Translations under genes and position numbers: made by a program
The notes under the pieces: model-generated
Database searches by the model: none
Seen by the model: only the letters and a program-made list of their open reading frames with translations
Told to the model about the DNA's origin: nothing
Source of the DNA: Ilumatobacteraceae bacterium
GTDB taxonomy: Bacteria; Actinomycetota; Acidimicrobiia; Acidimicrobiales; Ilumatobacteraceae
Direction of reading: 5' to 3'
Assembly (NCBI GenBank): GCA_021741795.1
Contig: JAIOXC010000007.1
Location: forward strand, 1-22,960
Length of the DNA stretch: 22,960 nt
Shown here: positions 1-6,975 of the stretch, piece by piece
Position numbering within the stretch: position 1 is the stretch's first letter
Layout of the letters: every line of letters starts with the position of its first letter

Positions 1-38
1 GCATTGACTAAGTTTTCTCATAGTGTATGCAAAAAGTT

Positions 39-47
39 TGCTATGTT
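39..47 (+). promoter_or_regulatory. possible extended -10 promoter for the MBL-dehalogenase unit
   Basis: TG-c-TATGTT resembles an extended -10 element and lies about 50 bases before the chosen start codon at 96. That would give a leadered mRNA, which fits the good Shine-Dalgarno site AGGAG at 86-90. A TTGACT at 4-9 is badly spaced for it. The rest of 1-95 holds a 5-bp hairpin (GCAAA 29-33 / TTTGC 37-41) and nothing else I recognise. This is a weak call based on motif resemblance only. Confidence 0.25.
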
Positions 48-95
48 CGTAATCGCACAGACAGTTGCACAAACAACCGCACTACAGGAGACCTC

Positions 96-920
96 ATGGA
101 AGTCATTTTGCTCGGCACAGGAAGTCCAATGCCAGACGCAAAGCGCGGTGGCCCAGCAACGTTGGTAAAAGCTGGCGCAACTCAAATATTGGTCGATGCT
201 GGTCGCGCCGTGGTGATGCGACTCACTGGAGCCGGTTCATTACCCATCTTCTTGTCGGGCGTACTCATCACTCATCTGCACAGTGATCACCTCACCGATC
301 TCAACGATGTCATCACCACGCACTACATCATGAGCCAGGCAGAGACTCCACTCCACATTTACGGTCCACCACGCACACAAGAAGTGGTGAATGGAATACT
401 CGCGTCACTTGCTCCCGACATCAGCTACCGGCTTGCACATCACCCAGACACGTTGTGGTGGCAACCAAAAATCATTGTTACTGAAGTAACACCCGGCATG
501 ACGTTCACGATTGGAGAAGCACAGATTTCTGTCGGCGAGACCAATCACGCACCTGTTGAGCCAACCGTTTCGTACCGTGTTGAGCACGAAGGCAAGTCTC
601 TCGTACTTGGCGGAGACGGCATTCCATGCGAAACGTTGGACGCCATTTGCAAAGGTGCCGATGCATATGTGCAGACAGTAATTCGTGCTGATCTTGTCAG
701 CCTTGTCAAGAATAAACGCTTCCTCGATATTTTGGATTACCACTCGACAGTCGAACAAGCAGCACAAACAGCAACACGCGCGGGCGTGAAGAAGTTAATT
801 TTGACGCACTACGTACCGAGCATTCAGCCAGGCCAAGAAGAAGAGTGGCGCGCGCTTGCCGCCGCGCACTTTGCGGGCGAAATCGTGCTCGGCGATGATC
901 TCACAGCAACAACGATCTAA
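96..920 (+). CDS. metallo-beta-lactamase-fold hydrolase, RNase Z/arylsulfatase-like
   Basis: The predicted protein has 274 residues and is probably a cytoplasmic zinc hydrolase. It opens with the VILLGTGSP strand typical of RNase Z-like MBL proteins. It carries the metal motif THLHSDH (H60, H62, D64, H65), a GGDG aspartate segment near residue 195, and a late ILTHY histidine. I placed the start at 96 because AGGAG (86-90) sits 5 bases before that ATG and the family begins there. An in-frame ATG at 27 would add 23 residues unlike the family. The dehalogenase gene follows 17 bases downstream, so they are probably co-transcribed. Substrate is unknown: tRNA 3'-processing RNase Z is possible, but this subgroup is often annotated as a general MBL or arylsulfatase-like hydrolase acting on small esters or lactones. 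Confidence 0.85.
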   Translation: MEVILLGTGSPMPDAKRGGPATLVKAGATQILVDAGRAVVMRLTGAGSLPIFLSGVLITHLHSDHLTDLNDVITTHYIMSQAETPLHIYGPPRTQEVVNGILASLAPDISYRLAHHPDTLWWQPKIIVTEVTPGMTFTIGEAQISVGETNHAPVEPTVSYRVEHEGKSLVLGGDGIPCETLDAICKGADAYVQTVIRADLVSLVKNKRFLDILDYHSTVEQAAQTATRAGVKKLILTHYVPSIQPGQEEEWRALAAAHFAGEIVLGDDLTATTI

Positions 921-937
921 CTGCAAAGGACAACAAC

Positions 938-1861
938 ATGAAAGTATTACGCACACCCGACGAACGTTTTGCCAATCTTGAGGGCTACAACTACGAGCCC
1001 CACTATTGCGATATCTCCGACCTCGAGGGCGGCACGTTGCGCGTGCATTACATCGATGAAGGCCCGCGCGATGCAGACCCAGTGCTGTTGATGCACGGCG
1101 AACCGTCTTGGTGCTATCTCTATCGCAAAATGATTCCAACCCTGCTCGCAGCAGGACACCGGGTTATCGCCCCAGACTTGGTTGGTTTTGGACGATCCGA
1201 CAAACCAACAGAGCAAACCGATTATTCATACGCAAGACACGTTGCATGGATGAGTGAACTGATCTTTGACAAACTGCAACTTCGCCACATCACATTCTTT
1301 GGCCAAGACTGGGGTGGACTTGTGGGCCTGCGGCTCGTCACCGCCGAACCTGAGCGATTCGATCGAGTCGTTGCCGGCAATACCGGTTTGCCAATTGGTC
1401 GCAAGACTGATTTTTCTTCGAATGATGCATTCATGCAGTGGCGTAACTTCTCGCAAACCACTCCTACATTTCCAGTTGGCACCATCGTCAATGGCGGCAG
1501 CCTCAAGGCGCTTTCATCTACAGAGGTCGCTGCTTATGATGCGCCATTTCCCGACGAGACATATAAGTCGGGTGCGCGCATCTTCCCAACATTTGTTCCG
1601 GTGACAATTGATGATCCATCCAATCGCGACAACGAGATTGCGTGGGGCGTGCTGCGCAAGTTTGAAAAACCATTCTTGTGCACATTCAGTGACCAAGATC
1701 CGGTCACGGCGGGCGGCGAAAAACCGTTTATGCGAGACGTGCCAGGTGCAGCCAATCAACCACACGTGACAATCAAAGACGCGGGTCACTTCTTGCAAGA
1801 AAACAAAGGTGAAGAACTGGCCAACATCATGGTTGAGTTCATTGCCAACAATCCGCGATAA
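938..1861 (+). CDS. haloalkane dehalogenase, subfamily I (DhlA/DhmA-like)
   Basis: This alpha/beta hydrolase of 307 residues matches the usual length of about 310. Haloalkane dehalogenases cleave carbon-halogen bonds by hydrolysis to an alcohol and a halide. Visible features are the HGEPSW oxyanion segment (H53, E55), the nucleophile-elbow QDWGG with D124 as nucleophile, and W125 plus W168 (FMQWRNF) at the positions of the two halide-binding tryptophans of DhlA. A probable catalytic acid is D254 in DQDP, and the catalytic histidine is H284 in DAGHF. The N-terminus (RTPDERFANLEGY) and the APFPDETYKSG segment also follow DhlA. AAAGGA at 925-930 is the ribosome site for the ATG at 938. It is the second gene of a unit with the MBL hydrolase. 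The family fit is firm; the natural substrate cannot be read from sequence. Confidence 0.9.
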   Translation: MKVLRTPDERFANLEGYNYEPHYCDISDLEGGTLRVHYIDEGPRDADPVLLMHGEPSWCYLYRKMIPTLLAAGHRVIAPDLVGFGRSDKPTEQTDYSYARHVAWMSELIFDKLQLRHITFFGQDWGGLVGLRLVTAEPERFDRVVAGNTGLPIGRKTDFSSNDAFMQWRNFSQTTPTFPVGTIVNGGSLKALSSTEVAAYDAPFPDETYKSGARIFPTFVPVTIDDPSNRDNEIAWGVLRKFEKPFLCTFSDQDPVTAGGEKPFMRDVPGAANQPHVTIKDAGHFLQENKGEELANIMVEFIANNPR

Positions 1862-1891
1862 CAAGCGCACACAGCGGTAATCAAGCCGCAA

Positions 1892-1897
1892 TAGATT
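1892..1897 (+). promoter_or_regulatory. leaderless -10 box (TAGATT) for the CapA-like gene
   Basis: TAGATT is followed by exactly 6 bases and then the GTG start at 1904, so transcription should begin at or next to the start codon. The same TAnnnT-N6-start layout recurs at five other genes in this window. No Shine-Dalgarno site is visible, which fits a leaderless mRNA. A small GCGG/CCGC inverted repeat (1874-1889) precedes it. Confidence 0.55.
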
Positions 1898-1903
1898 GGT
1901 TGC

Positions 1904-3055
1904 GTGAAACGCGGTCAATTGACATTTGTGTTGGCATGCATCGCAACCGGCTGTACTGCAACAACTTCCAGTACAACATCGTCTACGACCGTAGTTTCAA
2001 CAGTTCCTATCACTACGTCAGTTGTACCAACTACGGCAATCACCTTTGCCTTCACCGGCGACATCCTTCCGCATACTCCCCTCATCGATCAAGCCAAGCG
2101 CACGGCAATTGCCAACTCAACTGCCGAAACACAACTTGACTACGACTTTCGCCCGATGTTTCTAGACATCAAACCATTGATCAGCGATGTCGACGTGGCG
2201 GTCTGTCATCTTGAAACCCCAATTGCACCCGAAGGCCAGAAACTCTCGACGTTCCCATTCTTTGGTGTACCAAAAGAAATCACCACTGCCATTGCCGATA
2301 GTGGCTTCGATCGCTGCTCTACTGCAAGCAATCACACCTACGACAGGGGCAATGACGGAATCGACGCAACCATAAACGCACTAGAGGATGCAGAGATAGA
2401 TCAAAGCGGCATGGCTCGAACTCCAGAGGAAATTGAACCTCACATTTTCACGGTGAAGGGAATCAAGCTTTGTCACCTTTCGTACACGTTTAGTTACAAC
2501 GGCCTCATCATGCCCGATGAGACACAATGGCGCTCTGCCATCATTAACACACAACGTATTTTGCGCGATGCACAACGCGCTCGCGAACTTGGCTCGCAGG
2601 CCACCATCGTGAGCATGCACTGGGGAACCGAAAAAGACTCAAACGCTAATTCGATGCAAACGTCAATCGCAGATGAACTCACCGCATCGGGTCTTGTTGA
2701 CTTGATTGTTGGACATCATGCACATGTGGTGCAGCCAACAAATCAAGTCAATGGCGTGTGGGTGATGTACGGGTTGGGCAATGTGTTGTCCAATTTGCCC
2801 ACCGACGAACGTTGGCCCATTAACAGCCAAGACGCGGTAATTGCTACAACTGCGCTCACCATTTCTTCGTCTGGTAAAGCAGTCTTTGGAAAACCGGTAA
2901 TGCATCCAACATGGGTGGATAAAAACAACGGCTGGGTGATTCGCGATGTGCAAAAGAGTTTGCAATCAACAACAACTGCTCAAGGTCTTGCACGAGAACT
3001 TGAGTTGTCACTGGGGAGGACAACTCAAGTTCTCGGCGACTACATCACCAAATAA
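1904..3055 (+). CDS. CapA-family (PGA_cap) metallophosphatase-like lipoprotein
   Basis: The protein has 383 residues and starts with GTG. The N-terminus looks like a lipoprotein signal ending in ATGC with C17 as the lipidation site; A at -3 is slightly atypical. A Ser/Thr-rich linker (about 18-46) follows, then a domain of the CapA poly-gamma-glutamate biosynthesis family with a calcineurin-like fold. Signature segments are TGDILPH (51-57), HLETP (102-106), SNHTYDRG (142-149), MHWG (238-241), GHHAHVVQ (270-277) and GLGN (290-293). These supply the His/Asp/Asn metal ligands. The protein should be outside the cell, anchored in the membrane. No capB, capC or capE partner is nearby, so a role in polyglutamate capsule is not supported; a phosphatase or cell-envelope role is more likely. 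It converges on amt with only 4 bases between the stops. Confidence 0.85.
   Translation: MKRGQLTFVLACIATGCTATTSSTTSSTTVVSTVPITTSVVPTTAITFAFTGDILPHTPLIDQAKRTAIANSTAETQLDYDFRPMFLDIKPLISDVDVAVCHLETPIAPEGQKLSTFPFFGVPKEITTAIADSGFDRCSTASNHTYDRGNDGIDATINALEDAEIDQSGMARTPEEIEPHIFTVKGIKLCHLSYTFSYNGLIMPDETQWRSAIINTQRILRDAQRARELGSQATIVSMHWGTEKDSNANSMQTSIADELTASGLVDLIVGHHAHVVQPTNQVNGVWVMYGLGNVLSNLPTDERWPINSQDAVIATTALTISSSGKAVFGKPVMHPTWVDKNNGWVIRDVQKSLQSTTTAQGLARELELSLGRTTQVLGDYITK
2993..3035. repeat. perfect 17-bp-arm inverted repeat inside the capA-like 3' end
   Basis: The left arm CGAGAACTTGAGTTGTC (2993-3009) and right arm GACAACTCAAGTTCTCG (3019-3035) are perfect reverse complements with a 9-base loop. 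The repeat is wholly inside the last 21 codons of the CapA-like gene, 18 bases before its stop codon, at the convergent junction with amt. There is no U-tract directly after the stem on either strand; a run of T at 3056-3061 lies 20 bases beyond. It may stop or stabilise the 3' ends of both convergent mRNAs. The structure is certain; the function is inferred. Confidence 0.75.
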
Positions 3056-3059
3056 TTTT

Positions 3060-4436
3060 TTACTTGTGTGATCCGCTGAATTCTGGGTACGCGAGCACAC
3101 CGATCTCTGCCAAATCGAGTCCAACAATTTCGTCTTCGGCCTTAGAGCGAATACCGCCCTTGGTGAACTTATTCTGCAAGGCAAAGAATGTGTACGAAAT
3201 AGTGCCGCAGACAACGATGATGGTGACGGCACCAACAGCCTGGGCGCCTAGCTGGCCCCAATCACCCTTGATAACGCCTTTCACGCCCTCGCTCGCCGAC
3301 CCATTCCAACCCGCACCGTAAGTTCCGTTGGCAAAGATGCCCACGCTCAGCGTGCCAAAAAGACCACCAACACCGTGTACCGAGATTGCACCTACCGGAT
3401 CATCAATCCCGCGGCGCTCGAAAAAGTACACGGATTCGATAATTAAAATTGCTGCGAGTATTCCAATTACGGCAGCCGCCCACGGTGCAACAAATGCGCA
3501 TGGTGCAGTAATTGCCACCAAGCCCGCAAGCATTCCGTTGATCATCATGCCTGGGTCTGGTTTGCCAGTTTTGCGAGTGATGTACAACATCGCAGTGATC
3601 GAACCAAACGCACCAGCGATTGCCGTGTTAGTTGCTGCAACAGCGAACTGCACATCGGTTGCTGCAAACGTGCTGGCCGCATTAAATCCAAACCATCCGA
3701 ACAACAAAATGAATGTTCCGAGCATTGCCATTGGCACGTGATGGCCAGCAATTGTGCGTGGCTTGCCGTCCGCACCAAACTTTCCAATGCGTGGCCCCAA
3801 CACAATTGCTCCTGTAAATGCTGCTACTCCACCTACTGCGTGCACAACACCAGAGCCCGCAAAGTCGACGTAGCCAGCGCCTAATGACATGGAGCTCCAA
3901 GTTTTTGCCAACCATCCACCACCCCACGTCCACGCAGCAATGATTGGATAGTAAATAGCGCCACAGAAGAAACCCCAGCCCACAAAACTGTTCCACTTCC
4001 AACGCTCGGCCATTGACCCAGTTGGAATAGTGGCGACAGTGTCCATGAACGCAACCATGTACAAAAAGAATCCGATTGCTGCTGGCGTCATCGCATCACC
4101 GCTTAAAGCCCAGCCGCCCTTCCACAAAAAGACCCAGTCGCCACTTCCGAGCAGCGCAGACCCAACCGGTGCATCCATTCCAAAAGCGGAATAAGAAAAA
4201 CCACCAAACGAGAAAGCAAATCCAACCAAATAGAAACCGATAAAGCCGAGTCCAAAAATCGCAAAGTTGGTACTCACAACGTGCGCTGCATTTTTCGCTT
4301 GGGTCATTCCAGTTTCAACAAGCGCAAAACCAGCCTGCATAAACACCACCAGCGCAGCACCAATCACAATCCACATCAAACTCACCTGTTGCCCAAGCAC
4401 AGTGACCGGGTCTGGTGTTTCGAGTAAAAACTTCAT
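3060..4436 (-). CDS. amt: ammonium transporter, Amt/MEP/Rh family
   Basis: The 458-residue membrane protein has about 11 hydrophobic segments and carries NH4+/NH3 across the cytoplasmic membrane. Family marks are AGFALVETGMTQAKNA (35-50), the twin pore histidines H199 (VVHAVGG) and H354 (ISVHGVGG), D191 of the recruitment site (GYVDFAG), and the C-terminal tail ending GLDLAEIGVLAYPEF, which contacts PII proteins in relatives. I chose the ATG at 4436 because GGAGAG (4441-4446 on this strand) is a well-spaced ribosome site. The upstream in-frame ATG at 4448 overlaps that site and is rejected. No glnK lies beside it in the window. The upstream region carries a GlnR-like operator and a -10 box, suggesting nitrogen-limitation control. 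Confidence 0.95.
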   Translation of the reverse strand: MKFLLETPDPVTVLGQQVSLMWIVIGAALVVFMQAGFALVETGMTQAKNAAHVVSTNFAIFGLGFIGFYLVGFAFSFGGFSYSAFGMDAPVGSALLGSGDWVFLWKGGWALSGDAMTPAAIGFFLYMVAFMDTVATIPTGSMAERWKWNSFVGWGFFCGAIYYPIIAAWTWGGGWLAKTWSSMSLGAGYVDFAGSGVVHAVGGVAAFTGAIVLGPRIGKFGADGKPRTIAGHHVPMAMLGTFILLFGWFGFNAASTFAATDVQFAVAATNTAIAGAFGSITAMLYITRKTGKPDPGMMINGMLAGLVAITAPCAFVAPWAAAVIGILAAILIIESVYFFERRGIDDPVGAISVHGVGGLFGTLSVGIFANGTYGAGWNGSASEGVKGVIKGDWGQLGAQAVGAVTIIVVCGTISYTFFALQNKFTKGGIRSKAEDEIVGLDLAEIGVLAYPEFSGSHK

Positions 4437-4489
4437 ACTTCTCTCCATTCGGGTAAGGACAACGGTTGAGTTGCCACAGAAATACAGAC

Positions 4490-4519
4490 GCGTTCAGAGG
4501 CGCCATTGCAGCCGAACGC
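4490..4519 (-). promoter_or_regulatory. hairpin at the predicted 5' end of the amt leader
   Basis: GCGTTC (4490-4495) pairs with GAACGC (4514-4519), and inside it GGC (4499-4501) pairs with GCC (4511-4513), with a 3-base bulge. The stem begins almost exactly where transcription from the -10 box at 4525-4530 should start, so it would cap the leader of about 80 bases. It could protect the mRNA 5' end or affect translation. Only the pairing is seen; the role is a guess. Confidence 0.35.
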
Positions 4520-4524
4520 CAAAG

Positions 4525-4530
4525 AGATTA
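4525..4530 (-). promoter_or_regulatory. candidate -10 box (TAATCT) for amt
   Basis: On the minus strand TAATCT fits TAnnnT and begins 10 bases after the last half-site of the GlnR-like operator, a placement suitable for activation by a response regulator. Transcription would start near 4518 and leave a leader of about 80 bases that includes GGAGAG. Confidence 0.4.
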
Positions 4531-4540
4531 CGAGAGCAAT

Positions 4541-4578
4541 ATTTCGACTGTGTCTACAAAATGTTTCAGGATTGTTAT
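4541..4578 (-). promoter_or_regulatory. candidate GlnR-type operator upstream of amt
   Basis: Read on the minus strand this is ATAAC-n6-GAAAC-n6-TAGAC-n6-GAAAT. Actinobacterial GlnR boxes follow gTnAC-n6-GnAAC, often in two copies with 6-base spacing. Here all four half-sites fall at exactly the right spacing, with matches at the informative bases of 3/4, 4/4, 2/4 and 3/4. The site lies just upstream of the candidate amt -10 box. It also overlaps a possible TATTGT -10 box (4576-4581) of the divergent HNH gene, so binding could repress that gene. A GlnR-regulated amt is established in streptomycetes and mycobacteria; its use here is an inference. Confidence 0.45.
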
Positions 4579-4593
4579 TGTTTATGAACGCTC

Positions 4594-5091
4594 ATGGCTA
4601 CTCAACGCAAGCAAACGAAACATGCAGTTAACAAACTCGAGTTGCCTCCGCTCGTTGCCGAGCGCATCACGTGCCCACTGACCAAATGGCAAGGAGAAAT
4701 CGGGCGCTGCCACTGGTGTAACGAAATCATTACAGGTAAGCGACGCACTACTTGGTGCTCAGACAAGTGTGGTCGCACCTGGCAACGCGAACACATCTGG
4801 AGATTTGCTCGCTCATCCGCAAAACGCCGAGCCAAATACCATTGCATTCGTCCCGGCTGCACCGCAGCACGGCGCGACTGCGAGGTCAATCACATCGAAC
4901 CTCGCGATGGCAAGGGTTATGGGCCAGGTTGCCACCATCACTTGCAGCCCGACAGTGCTGGTCGGGGCGGTCTAGAGGTGTTGTGTCATGCCCACCATGC
5001 AGAGATCACTGCGGCTCAAGCAACTGCGCGTGCCACTGCAAGAACAAACGCACGCCTAGAGGCTCAGGCCACAACCGAAACTACGATCTGA
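4594..5091 (+). CDS. HNH endonuclease-domain protein with Cys zinc knuckles
   Basis: The small basic protein has 165 residues. An N-terminal zinc-knuckle-like part, CHWC (39-42) and WCSDKC (54-59), is followed by an HNH-like core: CIRPGC (84-89), CEVNHIEP (96-103) with the general-base-like H100, GYGPGCHHH (109-116), and LEVLCHAHHAEIT (128-139). The C-terminus is an Ala/Thr/Arg-rich tail. HNH domains with this Cys pattern are usually metal-dependent nucleases, but the target is unknown and there is no methylase, integrase or phage gene beside it. The NUDIX gene begins 3 bases after its stop, so the two are translated from one mRNA. The start at 4594 has no clear ribosome site; a possible TATTGT -10 box at 4576-4581 would leave a leader of a few bases. 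Confidence 0.75.
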   Translation: MATQRKQTKHAVNKLELPPLVAERITCPLTKWQGEIGRCHWCNEIITGKRRTTWCSDKCGRTWQREHIWRFARSSAKRRAKYHCIRPGCTAARRDCEVNHIEPRDGKGYGPGCHHHLQPDSAGRGGLEVLCHAHHAEITAAQATARATARTNARLEAQATTETTI

Positions 5092-5094
5092 CCC

Positions 5095-5571
5095 ATGGCT
5101 TTTCGAGACGGCGACGGATGGGTGATGTGCTCATGCGGTCATAAACATTGGGGACTCCATGGTGCTGCCGGTCTGTTACTCATTCGCCTCGACATGTCTG
5201 AGCCGCACGTGTTGTTGCAACTGCGTGCTGCATGGACTCACGGTGGTGGCACTTGGGCGCTACCAGGAGGCGCACTCGATAGTCACGAAGATTCCGTAAC
5301 TGCCGCTGGTCGCGAAGCCGCAGAAGAAGCTGGCATTAATAGTGATGACTATTTCGTGCGCGATGTATTTAGTGACGACCATGGCCCATGGCGCTACGAC
5401 ACCGTGATTGCACATACCAATAGCGATGCGGGAGCATTCGCTGCCAATGCCGAATCGGAAGATCTGCAATGGGTGACGCTCGACAAAGTGGAGACTTTCT
5501 CGCTGCACGCCGGCTTGGCAGGAGCATGGCCACAATTACACAAGCGGGTTGTGGCAACTCTCAACTCGTAA
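5095..5571 (+). CDS. NUDIX hydrolase (MutT-like)
   Basis: The protein has 158 residues with a perfect NUDIX box G-x5-E-x7-RE-x2-EE-x-G-I at residues 59-81, including the metal-binding REAAEE glutamates. The fold hydrolyses nucleoside diphosphates linked to another group. The N-terminus holds a CSCGHKHWG segment (12-20), a short Cys/His element common in actinobacterial NUDIX proteins that may bind zinc or may be degenerate. The gene begins 3 bases after the HNH gene, a spacing that implies translational coupling. The exact substrate (oxidised dNTP, ADP-ribose or other) cannot be told from the sequence. A nucleotide-sanitising role beside a nuclease-like gene is possible but unproven. Confidence 0.9.
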   Translation: MAFRDGDGWVMCSCGHKHWGLHGAAGLLLIRLDMSEPHVLLQLRAAWTHGGGTWALPGGALDSHEDSVTAAGREAAEEAGINSDDYFVRDVFSDDHGPWRYDTVIAHTNSDAGAFAANAESEDLQWVTLDKVETFSLHAGLAGAWPQLHKRVVATLNS

Positions 5572-5582
5572 TTCCCGCAGAT

Positions 5583-5588
5583 TAGGCT
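5583..5588 (+). promoter_or_regulatory. leaderless -10 box (TAGGCT) for the aminotransferase gene
   Basis: TAGGCT is followed by exactly 6 bases and the ATG at 5595. No purine-rich ribosome site is present. The layout matches the other leaderless promoters in this window and lies just after the NUDIX stop, so the aminotransferase likely has its own promoter. Confidence 0.5.
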
Positions 5589-5594
5589 GTTGTC

Positions 5595-6944
5595 ATGACA
5601 CTTGAAGCAACAAAGACACAGGCATACCTCGACGACCGCGCCCACGTATTTCACTCGTGGTCAGCACAAGGCACTCTCAATCCGGTTGAAATTACTGGTG
5701 GCCTTGGCAGTTACTTCTGGGATTCGACTGGCAAAAAATACCTCGACTTTTCAAGCCAACTCGTCAACCTCAACATTGGTCACCAACATCCAAAACTTGT
5801 TGCAGCGATTCAAGAACAAGCAGGCAAGTTGTGCACCGTTGCTCCCCCATTTGCTAACGAGTCACGATCCGAAGCTGCACGACTGATCACCGAACTTGCA
5901 CCTGGCGACCTCAACATGGTGTTCTTCACCAACGGTGGCGCAGAAGCAGTGGAAAACGCAGTACGTATGGCTCGCTTACACACTGGACGCCAGAAAGTGA
6001 TGTCGACATACCGCTCGTATCACGGTTCAACGAGTACTGCTATTGCAATGACTGGCGACCCACGACGTTGGCCAAACGAGACAGGAACTGCTGGCATCGT
6101 CAAATTTTGGGGACCATACGCCTATCGCTCTGCCTTTCATTCGTCAAACGAAAAAGAAGAATGTCAACGTGCACTGCAACATCTTGAAGACACGCTCATG
6201 GTCGAAGGTCCACACACCATCGCAATGATCGCACTGGAATCAGTTGTCGGCACCAACGGCATCCTCGTTCCACCAGACGGTTACTTGCAGGGCGTGCGAG
6301 ATATTTGTGATCGCTACGGCATCGTTATGTTGTGTGACGAAGTGATGGCCGGTTTTGGTCGTTGCGGCGAATGGTTCGCTGTCAACAAATGGAATGTTGT
6401 GCCTGACCTGATCACCTTTGCAAAGGGTGTCAACTCTGGTTACCTACCACTCGGTGGTGTTGTAATCAGCCAGAAAATTGCTGACACGTTCAAGGATCGC
6501 GCATACCCAGGCGGACTCACCTACAGCGGACACCCACTCGCGTGTGCATCTGCAGTTGCATCCATCAACATCTTTAAGGAAGAAAAGATTGTGGAAAACG
6601 CCAAGAACATCGGTGCAACCGTCATTGGTCCCGAACTCGAAAAACTCAAGGCAAAGCACCCATCAATTGGTGAAGTGCGAGGACTTGGTGTGTTTTGGGC
6701 AATTGAACTCGTACGCAACCGCGAAACACGCAAGCCTCTCGTTCCGTTTAATGCCGCTGGCGCCGATGCCAAGCCAATGCTTGACATCGCTGCAGCGTGC
6801 AAGAAAGAAGGCCTCTGGCCATTCGCACACTTCAACCGCATGCATGTTGTGCCACCGTGCACCATCTCTGCAGACGAAGTACGCGAGGGAATTGCGATCA
6901 TCGATCAGGCGCTCACAATCGCTGACTCGTATTACGAGGGCTAA
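5595..6944 (+). CDS. class III PLP-dependent aminotransferase
   Basis: The protein has 449 residues, the normal size for class III (omega-amino acid) aminotransferases. It moves an amino group, usually from a terminal amine, to a keto acid using pyridoxal phosphate. Visible marks are the SWSAQG N-terminus, FFTNGGAEAVENA (110-122) for cofactor phosphate binding, YRSYHG (139-144), LCDEVMAGFGR (246-256) with D248 against the PLP ring nitrogen, and TFAKGVNSGY with K277 as the Schiff-base lysine. The sequence resembles a conserved actinobacterial subgroup often labelled 'aspartate aminotransferase family'; taurine-, beta-alanine- or polyamine-type substrates are candidates, but none can be chosen. 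It converges on the asparaginase gene, with 14 bases between the stops. Confidence 0.92.
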   Translation: MTLEATKTQAYLDDRAHVFHSWSAQGTLNPVEITGGLGSYFWDSTGKKYLDFSSQLVNLNIGHQHPKLVAAIQEQAGKLCTVAPPFANESRSEAARLITELAPGDLNMVFFTNGGAEAVENAVRMARLHTGRQKVMSTYRSYHGSTSTAIAMTGDPRRWPNETGTAGIVKFWGPYAYRSAFHSSNEKEECQRALQHLEDTLMVEGPHTIAMIALESVVGTNGILVPPDGYLQGVRDICDRYGIVMLCDEVMAGFGRCGEWFAVNKWNVVPDLITFAKGVNSGYLPLGGVVISQKIADTFKDRAYPGGLTYSGHPLACASAVASINIFKEEKIVENAKNIGATVIGPELEKLKAKHPSIGEVRGLGVFWAIELVRNRETRKPLVPFNAAGADAKPMLDIAAACKKEGLWPFAHFNRMHVVPPCTISADEVREGIAIIDQALTIADSYYEG

Positions 6945-6958
6945 TAATTAATCGCTAG

Positions 6959-6975
6959 TCACAGCGTTGCTGTGA
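6959..6975. repeat. 7-bp inverted repeat at the aminotransferase/asparaginase junction
   Basis: TCACAGC (6959-6965) and GCTGTGA (6969-6975) form a perfect stem with a 3-base loop. It sits at the last codons of the minus-strand asparaginase gene and 14 bases after the aminotransferase stop. There is no T-tract on either side, so it is not a classical terminator, but its place between convergent genes suggests a 3'-end role. Confidence 0.4.

Noticed and set aside
27..95. N-terminal extension of the MBL gene from ATG 27
   Set aside because: The extra residues do not match the family, and AGGAG is placed for the ATG at 96.
3036..3061. T-run at 3056-3061 as a U-tract terminator for capA
   Set aside because: It is separated from the 17-bp stem by 20 bases; the nearest stem (ATCAC/GTGAT) is only 5 bp with a 19-base loop.
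4594..5571. HNH plus NUDIX genes as a defence or mobile-element system
   Set aside because: No methylase, integrase, toxin-antitoxin partner, repeat or change in base composition accompanies them.
6367..6379. Palindrome GCGAA-TGG-TTCGC, resembling an SOS (LexA) box
   Set aside because: It is inside the aminotransferase gene and has the wrong spacing for the actinobacterial GAAC-n4-GTTC box.
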